Below, in pieces: positions 23,676 to 32,293 of a stretch of DNA of 33,110 nt. The notes beneath the pieces are model-generated. The model did no database searches and had not been told where the DNA came from. It saw only the letters and a list, made by a program, of their open reading frames with translations. How positions within the stretch are numbered: position 1 is the stretch's first letter; every line of letters starts with the position of its first letter. The position numbers were made by a program, and so were the translations under genes. The stretch is from Halothece sp. MAG (GTDB lineage: Bacteria > Cyanobacteriota > Cyanobacteriia > Cyanobacteriales > Rubidibacteraceae). The stretch is from the NCBI GenBank assembly GCA_018610095.1, contig JAHEOB010000104.1, positions 1-33,110 on the forward strand. The letters are read 5' to 3'.

Positions 23676-26609
23676 TTATTCATCCATATAGGCTTCCATG
23701 CCCACACAGGAACAGACTAAATTACGATCGCCGTAGGCATTATCAACACGCCCCACTGCTGGCCAGAATTTGTAATCTCGTATCCAATCGGTGGGATAGG
23801 CGGCTTGTTCACGAGAATAAGGATGAGACCAGTCATCGGCAATTAACATGGGGTGAGTATGCGGGGCATTTTTGAGAACATTATCTTCGGGATCAGCTTC
23901 CCCAGTTTCCACTGCTGTAATCTCTTGACGAATGGTAATCATGGCCTCACAGAAACGATCTAATTCCTCTTGGGATTCACTTTCTGTGGGTTCAATCATC
24001 ATGGTGCCTGCTACCGGCCAGGATACGGTTGGGGCGTGGAAACCAAAGTCCATTAAACGCTTGGCAATGTCATCCACGGTAATCCCTGCTGCTTTCTTCA
24101 GGGGTCTGAGATCCACAATGCACTCGTGGGCAATTAACCCAGTATCCCCTTTATATAAGACGGGATAATGGTCATCCAAACGGCGAGCAATATAGTTGGC
24201 GTTGAGAATCGCAATTTTACTGGCATGAGTAAGCCCTTTGGGCCCCATCATGGCAATAAACATCCACGAAATGGGGAGAATACTGGGACTTCCCCAAGGG
24301 GCAGCCGCGATCGCGCCAATCGCTTGTTCGCCACCGGTTTCAATCACCGGGTGAGCTGGCAGAAACGGGGCTAAATGATCTTTAACCCCAATGGGACCCA
24401 TGCCGGGACCACCGCCACCGTGAGGGATACAGAAGGTTTTGTGTAGATTCAGGTGACAGACATCTGCCCCATAATCGGCGGGACGACACAAGCCCATTTG
24501 GGCGTTCATGTTCGCCCCATCCAGATAAACTTGACCGCCATTTTCGTGAATAATGTCGCAGATGGTTTGAATCTCAGTTTCAAATACCCCGTGGGTGGAG
24601 GGATAGGTCACCATCAACGCGGCTAAGTTGTCACGATGTTTTTCCGCTTTAGTGCGTAAGTCATCAAGGTCAATATCTCCCCGTTCGTTGCAACGAATGG
24701 GCACCACTTTCATGCCACACATGACGGCACTGGCAGGGTTGGTGCCGTGGGCAGATTCAGGAATGAGACAAATATGACGATGGCCTTCCCCTTGGGTTTC
24801 ATGATACTCACGAATCACCAACAATCCAGTATATTCCCCTTGTGCCCCTGCATTGGGTTGCAACGAAATCTCAGCAAAGCCTGTAATTTCTGCTAACCAG
24901 TTTTCTAGCTGTTCAAAGATTTGCTGATACCCTGGGGTTTGCCATGTTGGAGCAAAGGGATGAATTTTGCCAAATTCTGGCCAAGTTACAGGCAACATCT
25001 CGGCTGCTGCATTGAGTTTCATGGTACAAGACCCCAACGGAATCATGGAAGTGGTTAGGGATAAGTCTTTACTTTGCAGATGATTCAAATAACGCAGCAG
25101 CTTGGTTTCGGAATGGTATTGGTTAAAGACTTTTTCTGTGAGATAGTGACTGCTTCGATTAAACGGTTCTGGAAATTCAAACGTAAGTTCTGGCACCAGT
25201 TCTTCTAAACGGAAGGGAAGGGTTTCCTGCCCTGCAAATATCTGTAACAGGGTCGTCACTTCTTCCACAGTACTGGTTTCATCTAGGCTAATGCCCACTG
25301 CACCATCGGCATAGCTACGCAAATTAATTTGTTGTTGTTCTGCTGCTTGCAGAATGGCTTGCTGTTGCCGTGGGGCATTGTTGGTTTCCACCTTTAAGGT
25401 GTCAAAATAAGGTTCACTACTAATTTCGTAGCCAATCCGTTTTAAGCCCTCTGCTAAGGTGACTGTGAGACGATGGACTTTTTCGGCAATGCGCTTAATG
25501 CCATCAGGTCCATGATACACCGCATACATGGAGGCAATCACGGCAAGTAACACTTGGGCGGTGCAAATATTACTGGTAGCGCGATCGCGCCGAATGTGCT
25601 GCTCTCGTGTCTGTAACGCGAGGCGGAGCGCCGGCTGACCTTGACTATCTTTAGAAACGCCTACCAGTCGCCCAGGAATTTGCCGTTTATATTGTTCTTT
25701 AGTGGCAAAATAGGCGGCATGGGGACCACCGTACCCTAACGGTACCCCAAACCGTTGGGTACTGCCCACAGCGATATCAGCCCCCCATTCCCCAGGTGGG
25801 GTTAATAGGGCAAGACTGAGTAAATCAGCGGCTACAGTCACTAACGCTTTTTGTTCATGGGCTTTTTCCACAAACTCGCGATAATCGTAAATTTTGCCTT
25901 CGGTGGTGGGATATTGCAATAGGGCGCCCACAATGGGGGTACTAAAGTCAAATTCGCGATGATCTCCCACAATCACGTTTAATCCCAGCGGTTTTGCCCG
26001 CGTTTTTAATAATTCAATGGTTTGGGGATGGCAATCTTGAGAGACAAAAAAGGCATTAGCCTTATTTTTGGAAACCCCCAGACTCATACTCATTGCCTCT
26101 GCTGCTGCAGTGGCTTCATCCAGCAACGAGGCATTGGCAATTTCCAATCCAGTTAAATCAGTGACCATGGTTTGGAAGTTAAGGAGTGCTTCCAAACGGC
26201 CTTGGGCAATTTCTGCTTGATAGGCAGTGTAAGAGGTGTACCAACCAGGATTTTCGAGGATGTTCCGTTGAATGGCCGGTGGGGTGATACAGTCATAATA
26301 TCCCATTCCGATCAAAGAACGGAAGACCTGATTTTGTGACGCGATCGCGCGTAGTTGTTCTAGGGCTTGATATTCACTTTTTGCTTCGGGAAGATTTAAG
26401 GGGCGTTGTAAGCGAATGGAATTGGGAACAGCATCATCAATGAGGGCATCGAGAGAGGGGTATCCCAATGCCTTCAGCATCTGTTCAATTTCGTCAGGGG
26501 TGGGATCAACGTGACGATTGACAAATTGATCCTCTAACCCCAATATTTCTTCGACCGGGGAACTAGGATTCCCTGTTGTTTGTTCAGTTTTGGAATTTAA
26601 GTTAACCAT
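23676..26609 (-). CDS. gcvP: Glycine dehydrogenase (decarboxylating), P-protein
   Basis: PLP-dependent P-protein of the glycine cleavage system. It decarboxylates glycine and passes the aminomethyl group to lipoylated GcvH; in cyanobacteria this serves photorespiratory 2-phosphoglycolate recycling and C1 supply. 977 residues, the homodimeric single-chain form. The N-terminal half starts FVNRHVDPTPDEIEQMLKALGY and contains GMGYYDCITPPAIQRN. The C-terminal half has the PLP lysine in HLNLHKTFCIPHGGGGPG near residue 725. gcvH lies 101 bp upstream on the same strand; gcvT is not in the window. A strong terminator follows. No disruption seen. Confidence 0.97.
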   Translation of the reverse strand: MVNLNSKTEQTTGNPSSPVEEILGLEDQFVNRHVDPTPDEIEQMLKALGYPSLDALIDDAVPNSIRLQRPLNLPEAKSEYQALEQLRAIASQNQVFRSLIGMGYYDCITPPAIQRNILENPGWYTSYTAYQAEIAQGRLEALLNFQTMVTDLTGLEIANASLLDEATAAAEAMSMSLGVSKNKANAFFVSQDCHPQTIELLKTRAKPLGLNVIVGDHREFDFSTPIVGALLQYPTTEGKIYDYREFVEKAHEQKALVTVAADLLSLALLTPPGEWGADIAVGSTQRFGVPLGYGGPHAAYFATKEQYKRQIPGRLVGVSKDSQGQPALRLALQTREQHIRRDRATSNICTAQVLLAVIASMYAVYHGPDGIKRIAEKVHRLTVTLAEGLKRIGYEISSEPYFDTLKVETNNAPRQQQAILQAAEQQQINLRSYADGAVGISLDETSTVEEVTTLLQIFAGQETLPFRLEELVPELTFEFPEPFNRSSHYLTEKVFNQYHSETKLLRYLNHLQSKDLSLTTSMIPLGSCTMKLNAAAEMLPVTWPEFGKIHPFAPTWQTPGYQQIFEQLENWLAEITGFAEISLQPNAGAQGEYTGLLVIREYHETQGEGHRHICLIPESAHGTNPASAVMCGMKVVPIRCNERGDIDLDDLRTKAEKHRDNLAALMVTYPSTHGVFETEIQTICDIIHENGGQVYLDGANMNAQMGLCRPADYGADVCHLNLHKTFCIPHGGGGPGMGPIGVKDHLAPFLPAHPVIETGGEQAIGAIAAAPWGSPSILPISWMFIAMMGPKGLTHASKIAILNANYIARRLDDHYPVLYKGDTGLIAHECIVDLRPLKKAAGITVDDIAKRLMDFGFHAPTVSWPVAGTMMIEPTESESQEELDRFCEAMITIRQEITAVETGEADPEDNVLKNAPHTHPMLIADDWSHPYSREQAAYPTDWIRDYKFWPAVGRVDNAYGDRNLVCSCVGMEAYMDE

Positions 26610-26660
26610 AAAATAATGGAGAGAAGTGTACTACACAAAAGAATGGCGTTCTCTTGTATT

Positions 26661-26675
26661 AATTTGTAACAAATT
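26661..26675. promoter_or_regulatory. Perfect palindrome upstream of gcvP
   Basis: AATTTGTAACAAATT is a perfect 15-bp dyad around a central A, 51 bp before the gcvP start in the gcvH-gcvP gap. It has the form of a dimeric-regulator binding site. The regulator is unknown, and no promoter hexamers of good quality were identified beside it. Confidence 0.4.
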
Positions 26676-26710
26676 TGGTGATCAGGACTAAGTTTGCTCC
26701 TTCACCTTTA

Positions 26711-27100
26711 TTATTGTCCTTCGACTTTAGCCCGATATTCATCTGCCGAAAGGGCATCATTTACTTCCTCGGGGTTACTCAGTTCAACTTTTAATAACCA
26801 TCCTTTGCCATAAGGATCTTCGGCAATGGTTTCTGGGGCATCGACAACAGCGCTATTTTGTTCAATGACTTTTCCTGAAACTGGGGAATACATATCTTCC
26901 ACTGCTTTAACCGATTCCACCGTACCGAAGGTTTCGCCTTTCTCTAGGGTTTCATCTACATCAGGCAGTTCCACAAACACAATATCTCCCAATTGATCCA
27001 CGGCAAAGGCACTAATGCCAATGGTTGCGGTGTCGCCTTCAACCCGCACATATTCGTGAGAATCAAGATATTTCAGATCAGTTGGATAGTCTAGAGCCAT
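26711..27100 (-). CDS. gcvH: Glycine cleavage system H-protein
   Basis: Small lipoyl carrier that shuttles the aminomethyl intermediate from the P-protein to T- and L-proteins. 129 residues. The lipoylated lysine is K65 in GTVESVKAVEDMYSP; the N-terminal LKYLDSHEYVRVEGDTATIGIS and C-terminal PYGKGWLLKVE are typical. AAGGAG lies 5 nt before the ATG. A GGGGA/TCCCC hairpin (27133-27149) lies in its leader. It is directly upstream of gcvP on the same strand, so the two partners are probably co-transcribed. I looked for a glycine riboswitch in the 100-bp leader and saw none. Confidence 0.97.
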   Translation of the reverse strand: MALDYPTDLKYLDSHEYVRVEGDTATIGISAFAVDQLGDIVFVELPDVDETLEKGETFGTVESVKAVEDMYSPVSGKVIEQNSAVVDAPETIAEDPYGKGWLLKVELSNPEEVNDALSADEYRAKVEGQ

Positions 27101-27200
27101 GTCATCTCCTTAATGATTACTATGATTACATTGGGGAATTTTTATCCCCCACCCTGCTTAGTTTACAACGTCTTTGCAGAGGAACTGAAATTTTTTATAA

Positions 27201-29105
27201 TTAGAAGTCTTCTCCCATTACAATTAAACGATCATTTTCCGCAAACTGAATGGGAGTTGATTTAACAGGATTAATCACAATACCATAGCTTTGAAACTGT
27301 TGAGTAGCCATACTGGAACAACGATACCCAAGGGCAATTTCTCCTTTTGTCTGAGCAGCTTTCATCAGGGTATAAAAGGATAAGGGTTGATGGAGTTGAA
27401 CATAATTAGAAATGGGTTTCAAATAAATTTCACACCCATTGGGTTCTAATAATTTATTAATGACATCACTACATAAAGGATTTTCGGCAATTTGGGAAAT
27501 CATTAAACTGGTGAGGCGATCGCTGACGATAAAGTCATCCACTTGCGCGATCGTGGCTAACTGTTGGTTCCGACTATCTATCATTTCACTAGTGATGGAA
27601 AAGTGATACCCTTGTTCTTTGGCGATTTGTCGTAAATGCAGTAGTGACGTGAGGGTAATGCCATCGGCTTCTTCGGCATCTAATTCATCGGAATAGGCAA
27701 GAAGAATAATGTGATCAATAACTTGTAGCGGGAGTTGATTCAATAGTTGACGATCGGTAATATCGCCTTGTTGAAATAAGACACTGAGATGTTGCAACTT
27801 TCGTAAGTTGGGACTGGCATTTTGCGCGATCGCGCTATCATCTGTAATGACGGTTGCCACTGATCCTAAACAAACATAGGCATCCAGCTTTTCAATAATG
27901 GTTTCTGCTTGTTCATTCCATCCTAAAATTAAGAATTTTTCCGGTTGTTTCTCGGCAACTTGGTGACTCAATGACGGCTGTTGTTGCTGCTGTGAAAATT
28001 GAATCCGCTCTCGATTTTGCCATAATTGAATATCGCGGAAACTTTCTGCAATGACGATCAGATCATCCCCTTCCTTTAAAACCGTATCGGGGGAAGGTTT
28101 TAAACAAGGATCACCTTCTTGAGGGCAATAACCAATGACAACTGCATTAGCATAAGCAAAAACACTTTCTGCAAAGGTTATCCCAGCAAGATTCGTAACC
28201 GGATGAAAATGAATTTCATTACCTGCAAAAGAGAGTAACTCTAAATACACTCTCGATAATCCCGGTTGACGACAAATCTGAGCAATAATTCGGGCGATAA
28301 AATCCCCAGTTAAGACAAATTCAACGCGATCTTTGCCAACCGTTTCTGCAATTTGTAAATTTTTAGGATTTTGAATTTCGGTAACAATCCGATAGGGTTC
28401 AACGCGACGTTCGGGATTATTGGATAGGGCTAATAAGGTTTTAATGACACTGGTATCAGGATTATCAATCTCTTCTGGCGGTAAAATAATAATTGATTTG
28501 GCGCGATCTAAATTCGTTATTTTGAGATCAATTAAATCAGTCGCAACTCCTTGACGACAAATGACTCGTAAGCGTCGATTTTTTTTGATACGAGTCCGAA
28601 TTTCTTCCTCCATTTCTACTTTATCCTTATCACCGAGAATTACGACAGTGACAGGAATACGCTCATCATCAATTAGGAGTAGTTCCGAAAGAATTGGAAA
28701 AATTTGACTTGACCAACCTAAAATAACAATATGATCTGATTCTAGAACTTGTGAACGTCCCCGCCGAAGTTGATAAAGTTTACTTTCAATTCCTGTAACA
28801 ATAACCCCAATAATAATACTAACGGTAAATAAATTAAATAAAATTAAAATTAGCATACTAAAACGGGTTGGCCAAGGTAATCCTTGTGTGGGATCCCAAG
28901 AAATTAACGTGGTAATTAAAAAAGACCAAATTTGATCGGCAAGGGTCGGCTGTGACGCATAGCCAGTTTTCCAAGTAACAAATGATACCGTTAAAATAAC
29001 AATTGCTCCAATAATAATTAGCCACCCTAAAAGAGCAATTGAGCCTCTGGATAGTAAGTTATCAAAGGCATATCTTAAGCGTTCGCGCCAAGGAGGGTTA
29101 TTCAT
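27201..29105 (-). CDS. CASTOR/POLLUX-related ion channel with two RCK-like domains
   Basis: 634-residue inner-membrane protein. TM1 lies at about residues 22-44, a re-entrant pore-like segment at 56-77 (LADQIWSFLITTLISWDPTQGLPWP) and TM2 at 81-104. Two Rossmann-type RCK domains follow: the first from about 123 (SDHIVILGWSSQIFPILSELL), the second from about 388 (EKFLILGWNEQAETIIEKL). This order, single pore unit then tandem RCK, is that of plant CASTOR/POLLUX channels and their bacterial relatives. The potassium filter TVGYG is absent, as in that family, so ion selectivity cannot be predicted. It lies 100 bp upstream of gcvH on the same strand, without a clear terminator. TrkA-like regulatory protein is the alternative, but the two membrane helices argue for a channel. 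Confidence 0.87.
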   Translation of the reverse strand: MNNPPWRERLRYAFDNLLSRGSIALLGWLIIIGAIVILTVSFVTWKTGYASQPTLADQIWSFLITTLISWDPTQGLPWPTRFSMLILILFNLFTVSIIIGVIVTGIESKLYQLRRGRSQVLESDHIVILGWSSQIFPILSELLLIDDERIPVTVVILGDKDKVEMEEEIRTRIKKNRRLRVICRQGVATDLIDLKITNLDRAKSIIILPPEEIDNPDTSVIKTLLALSNNPERRVEPYRIVTEIQNPKNLQIAETVGKDRVEFVLTGDFIARIIAQICRQPGLSRVYLELLSFAGNEIHFHPVTNLAGITFAESVFAYANAVVIGYCPQEGDPCLKPSPDTVLKEGDDLIVIAESFRDIQLWQNRERIQFSQQQQQPSLSHQVAEKQPEKFLILGWNEQAETIIEKLDAYVCLGSVATVITDDSAIAQNASPNLRKLQHLSVLFQQGDITDRQLLNQLPLQVIDHIILLAYSDELDAEEADGITLTSLLHLRQIAKEQGYHFSITSEMIDSRNQQLATIAQVDDFIVSDRLTSLMISQIAENPLCSDVINKLLEPNGCEIYLKPISNYVQLHQPLSFYTLMKAAQTKGEIALGYRCSSMATQQFQSYGIVINPVKSTPIQFAENDRLIVMGEDF

Positions 29106-29445
29106 TATGATCTTTCTAGCATCAGTTGTCTATTCATGAGAGATTTACCAAGCGTTAATTCAATGATAAAATATTAATTTGAAACAGGGTTTATGTTGGA
29201 TTTAAACTAAATGCTCATAGCATAATTTTTTTTCAACAAGGTAACCTATAATAACCTAGAAAAACTTATGCTGTACAATAAGACGATATGGAAGCCATAA
29301 AAATATTTGACTGTCGTCAGCGATCGCGCTTTAATGGCAACCATGGCGTTGCGTGTTAATCAAGGCGACAATTTCCAGTGATGATGGTAACGCAGTAGCC
29401 AACCTGTCTGAAAAGTGAGAGTGCAATTCAGAGGGGTTATACTTG
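29106..29445 (+). promoter_or_regulatory. 340-bp region upstream of moaB and the channel gene
   Basis: No credible gene is present. Possible -10 hexamers are TATAAT (29247-29252) and TACAAT (29274-29279), without good -35 partners. Several small hairpins follow in the plus orientation: CTTAT/ATAAG (29265-29269/29278-29282), TATGG-AAG-CCATA (29287-29299) inside a GACGA/TCGTC pair (29282-29286/29314-29318), GCAAC/GTTGC (29338-29342/29349-29353), and CTGAA/TTCAG (29408-29412/29427-29431). A HIP1 site lies near 29320. I do not recognise a known riboswitch; the Moco RNA was considered because moaB follows, but its conserved elements were not seen. Confidence 0.45.
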
Positions 29446-29946
29446 ATGTCTATTCCTCATGATGAAATCCCCATTACAGTTAGTTGTGCTGTAATGACGA
29501 TTAGTGATACTCGTACAGAAGATAGCGATCGCAGCGGTCAATTAATCCAAACCAGATTACAAGAAAAGGGTCACGTAATCAAAGACTATTTAATTCTCCA
29601 AGATGATCCGCAAGCAATTATTCAACAAGTTTCTAATTGGGCGCAATTATCGGATTTAGATGTCATTATCAGCAATGGGGGAACGGGCATTGCACCGCGA
29701 GATACCACATATGATGCACTAAGCTCAATTTTAGAAAAAACCTTACCGGGATTTGGAGAATTATTTCGTTATTTAAGTTATCAAGAAATTGGTTCTCGCG
29801 CGATCGCGTCACGGGCAATTGCAGGGATTTATCAAAATACTTTAATCTTTTCTCTACCCGGTTCTAGTAATGCCGTTCGGTTAGGGGTAGAACAATTAAT
29901 TTTACCGGAATTGTCTCATCTAGTGAGTCAACTGCGAGGGCATTAA
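29446..29946 (+). CDS. moaB: MoaB/MogA-family molybdenum cofactor biosynthesis protein
   Basis: Cytoplasmic protein of the MoaB/MogA fold, which in characterised members adenylylates molybdopterin before molybdate insertion. About 166 residues. Typical motifs are AVMTISDTRT near the N-terminus, ISNGGTGIAPRDTTYDAL at about 73-92, and the C-terminal FSLPGSSNAVRLGVEQLILPEL. The ATG at 29446 is chosen; a TTG one codon earlier is closer to the GAGGGG at 29431 and cannot be excluded. No other moa/moe genes are nearby. Whether it acts as MogA or MoaB cannot be decided from sequence alone. Its stop overlaps that of the convergent DUF393 gene in a TTAA. Confidence 0.92.
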   Translation: MSIPHDEIPITVSCAVMTISDTRTEDSDRSGQLIQTRLQEKGHVIKDYLILQDDPQAIIQQVSNWAQLSDLDVIISNGGTGIAPRDTTYDALSSILEKTLPGFGELFRYLSYQEIGSRAIASRAIAGIYQNTLIFSLPGSSNAVRLGVEQLILPELSHLVSQLRGH

Positions 29947-30353
29947 GATTGGGGGGAGACATGGCAACCAATAGGATAGGGAGAATAATAAGTGGTGTCT
30001 CGTTTTCCAAACCATTGATAACGGTTGTCGCGGATTTGTTGGTAAGCGCGATCGCCTAACCATTTCAAACCAGGTAACTTGCGATACAATTCCACTAAAC
30101 TATCAGCTACTGGCAATTGTCGGGCAATTTCTTCCGCTGCATCACTCCCTTGCCAACGATGGTTTAGATTTTCGGTATCAATTAAAATCATGCCCCATTG
30201 GCAGTCTTGTTCGGTAATGCCAAATTGATTTAAAGTTGCTTGATCTTGCATGGGAATATAATCAAATTGGTTCCCCTGATCTAGGTTTTCCATTTGCTGA
30301 ACTAGGGAAACGCAAAGATTACAGTTGCCATCGTAAATGACGTGATATTGCAT
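29943..30353 (-). CDS. DUF393 thiol-disulfide oxidoreductase DCC family protein
   Basis: 136 residues. The N-terminal YDGNCNLCVSLVQ carries the DxxCxxC-type motif (D8, C11, C14) that defines the DCC/DUF393 family, thioredoxin-like proteins predicted to handle disulfides. No signal peptide or membrane helix is visible. A further cysteine occurs near the C-terminus (GCHVSP). It follows plsY with only 2 bp between them, so it is almost certainly the last gene of the pgsA-plsY group. It overlaps moaB tail to tail by 4 nt. The biochemical role of the family is not established. Confidence 0.9.
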   Translation of the reverse strand: MQYHVIYDGNCNLCVSLVQQMENLDQGNQFDYIPMQDQATLNQFGITEQDCQWGMILIDTENLNHRWQGSDAAEEIARQLPVADSLVELYRKLPGLKWLGDRAYQQIRDNRYQWFGKRDTTYYSPYPIGCHVSPQS

Positions 30354-30355
30354 TA

Positions 30356-30997
30356 TTAAGATTGATTCGATACTTTTTGTCCAATTTTAGGTTCAGTTCC
30401 GGCTAAAATACGTTCAATATTACTACGATGTCGCCAAATAACATAGGCTGCTGCCAAAACAGCAAAGATTATATAGGGTAGGGGTTTATCGAGTATAATC
30501 ATTAAAAGATTAATCCCGATCGCGCTGGTAATTGAACCCAGAGAAACCATTCGAGAAATCGCAAGGGTAATGGCAAAAATCCCTACCGCTGCTAAGGCAA
30601 TCATCGGTGTCATTACTAATAATGTTCCTAAACTGGTAGCAACGGATTTGCCACCACTAAAGCCTAGCCATACTGATTTACTATGACCAAAAATGGCAGC
30701 TAGGGCGGTAAGAATAATTAACCAAGCCCTCCATTGTTCTGAGGGAAGGGGTAGAATTTCTAATTTAACCAATCCTAGCGCGATCGCGCCTTTGACAAGA
30801 TCAATTAACAGAACAATAGCTGCTACTGTTGACCCTAGCACACGCAACACATTCGTTGCGCCAGTTGAACCTGATCCATAGTCACGAATATCGATCTTTT
30901 TTAAGCCATAACCTGCTAAAAAACCGGTCGGGATTGATCCTAATAAATAAGCAATTAAAATAAACGCAATACTAATTCCAATTTCTTGAACCATCAT
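30356..30997 (-). CDS. plsY: Acyl-phosphate:glycerol-3-phosphate acyltransferase
   Basis: Integral membrane enzyme that transfers an acyl group from acyl-phosphate to glycerol-3-phosphate, making lysophosphatidate, the first step of membrane lipid synthesis. 213 residues with about five hydrophobic segments. The first conserved loop, YGSGSTGATNVLR (around 40-52), the second, GHSKSVWLGFSGGKSVATSLG, and the third, with WRHRSNIERILAGTEPKIG, are all present. Two ATG codons start the frame (MMVQ); either may be used. It lies 33 bp after pgsA and 2 bp before DUF393, so these form one unit. PlsX, the partner making acyl-phosphate, is not in the window. Confidence 0.96.
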   Translation of the reverse strand: MMVQEIGISIAFILIAYLLGSIPTGFLAGYGLKKIDIRDYGSGSTGATNVLRVLGSTVAAIVLLIDLVKGAIALGLVKLEILPLPSEQWRAWLIILTALAAIFGHSKSVWLGFSGGKSVATSLGTLLVMTPMIALAAVGIFAITLAISRMVSLGSITSAIGINLLMIILDKPLPYIIFAVLAAAYVIWRHRSNIERILAGTEPKIGQKVSNQS

Positions 30998-31030
30998 CTA
31001 AACCCCCAAATTCACACTTTTGAATCAGCA

Positions 31031-31603
31031 TCAATTATCGTTAACCATCGTTGTTGTTTTTTGATTCCAACGATTAGCAATTAACGGATTGATGACATAA
31101 ATGACACCAGAAATTACCGTTAAAATAACAGCTAACCAAAATAAAACTTGAGCCAACAATCCCCAATTATCATTATTAATCGGGGCAATTAATGCTGAAA
31201 TCGCAAGAATTTGTAACACCGTTTTGGCTTTACCTAAAAAGTTTGCCCCTGGCACCGCTTTCCCTGCTAAATCAGGATTGACTCGCCATCCCGCGATCGC
31301 GAGTTCTCGTCCGAAAATGAGAAAAACCCCCCAAGCAGGAATCGTCTGCCACTGGATTAATACCAAAAGTGGGGCAACAATCAACAACTTATCCACTAAG
31401 GGATCTAAAAATTTTCCTAATGCGGTTACTTGATTCAATTTTCGGGCAAGATAACCATCTAGCCAATCTGTTGCCGCAACCACTAAAAAAATGGTTAGGG
31501 CGATTCCATGTGATACCGCACTCGGTTGGGCAAGAAAATAAAAAATAAAAGGAATGCCCAATAATCGAGATAAGGTTATTTGCGTCGGCAGATTGATACT
31601 CAT
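31031..31603 (-). CDS. pgsA: CDP-diacylglycerol-glycerol-3-phosphate 3-phosphatidyltransferase
   Basis: Membrane enzyme that makes phosphatidylglycerol phosphate from CDP-diacylglycerol and glycerol-3-phosphate. Phosphatidylglycerol is the only phospholipid of cyanobacterial thylakoids and is needed by photosystems. 190 residues; the CDP-alcohol phosphotransferase motif is complete: D49-G50-x2-A53-R54-x8-G63-x3-D67-x3-D71. Several membrane helices follow. The N-terminus MSINLPTQITLSRLLGIPF matches the family, so the ATG is reliable. Oddly, the U-tract of the upstream PfpI terminator ends 3 nt before this ATG and no Shine-Dalgarno is present. Confidence 0.96.
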   Translation of the reverse strand: MSINLPTQITLSRLLGIPFIFYFLAQPSAVSHGIALTIFLVVAATDWLDGYLARKLNQVTALGKFLDPLVDKLLIVAPLLVLIQWQTIPAWGVFLIFGRELAIAGWRVNPDLAGKAVPGANFLGKAKTVLQILAISALIAPINNDNWGLLAQVLFWLAVILTVISGVIYVINPLIANRWNQKTTTMVNDN

Positions 31604-31606
31604 CAG

Positions 31607-31644
31607 AAAAAAGGGGCGAACCCGACTAAATTTGGTTCACCCTT
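31607..31644 (-). terminator. Intrinsic terminator between the PfpI gene and pgsA
   Basis: On the minus strand, AAGGGTGAACC (31644-31634) pairs with GGTTCGCCCCTT (31622-31611) with one bulge or mismatch, followed by TTTTTT (31612-31607). The U-tract ends 3 nt before the pgsA start codon (31603). Confidence 0.75.
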
Positions 31645-31671
31645 ACTGAGTTTACTAGTTATCGGGATTTT

Positions 31672-32211
31672 TTAAACAGCGGTAGCAGCAGCAGGTTGAT
31701 TAATGGTTTCATATTGAGTGAGTGTCGCCTTAATCCAAGCAGCATTATCGCGATAATGGGTTGCAGTGACTAAGTTGCCATCAACCACTACTGCATCATC
31801 TTTAAAGTTTGCCCCGGCATTTACTAAATCATCTTTGCAGCCAGGGTAAGCAGTGACATCACGCCCAGCGACAACATTGGCAGAAATTAGTACCCAAGGG
31901 CCATGGCAAGTGCTAGCAATGACTTTTCCTTTTTGATTAAAATCATTTAGAAATTGTAAAACATTGGGAATTTGGCGAACGCGATCGGGGGATTCTCTGC
32001 CACCGGGAACAATGGCTAAATCGTAATCGGCTTCCTTAATGGCTTGGGCATCGACCGTGGCATTCGCAGCAACCCCATGTTTGCCTTTGGTATCAACTTG
32101 GCCTTTGGTTGCCACATCAACGGTAAAATCAGCTTCTTGGAGACGATAGAAAGGATAGGCAAATTCGGTATCCTCAAACCCGTTATCCACAATAATAACC
32201 GCCCGTTTCAT
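31672..32211 (-). CDS. DJ-1/PfpI family protein
   Basis: 179-residue cytoplasmic protein of the DJ-1/PfpI superfamily, whose members act as intracellular proteases, glyoxalases or protein deglycases under stress. The nucleophile elbow is AIVPGG (66-71 region) and VIASTCHGPWVL with C102 and H103. The conserved glutamate is E13 in NGFEDTEF. This pattern is close to the PfpI/YhbO group. GAGGAAG lies just before the ATG. It diverges from the methyltransferase gene by about 80 bp and is followed by its own terminator, so it is probably monocistronic despite facing the same way as pgsA. Exact activity is not predictable. Confidence 0.93.
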   Translation of the reverse strand: MKRAVIIVDNGFEDTEFAYPFYRLQEADFTVDVATKGQVDTKGKHGVAANATVDAQAIKEADYDLAIVPGGRESPDRVRQIPNVLQFLNDFNQKGKVIASTCHGPWVLISANVVAGRDVTAYPGCKDDLVNAGANFKDDAVVVDGNLVTATHYRDNAAWIKATLTQYETINQPAAATAV

Positions 32212-32293
32212 AACTTCCTCCGCTAAACTCTTGCTTAAAGCCTATTTATGGCACGCTTTAATTAGCATCTACCGCACGTTGGTAATTCCAAAC

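Noticed and set aside
27101..27200. Possible glycine riboswitch upstream of gcvH
   Set aside because: The leader has a small GGGGA/TCCCC hairpin but none of the conserved glycine riboswitch core; it is also too short for the tandem form.
29288..29359. 23-codon upstream open frame before moaB (MEAIKIFDC...)
   Set aside because: No Shine-Dalgarno, and it contains a HIP1 site and hairpin arms; chance is the simplest explanation.
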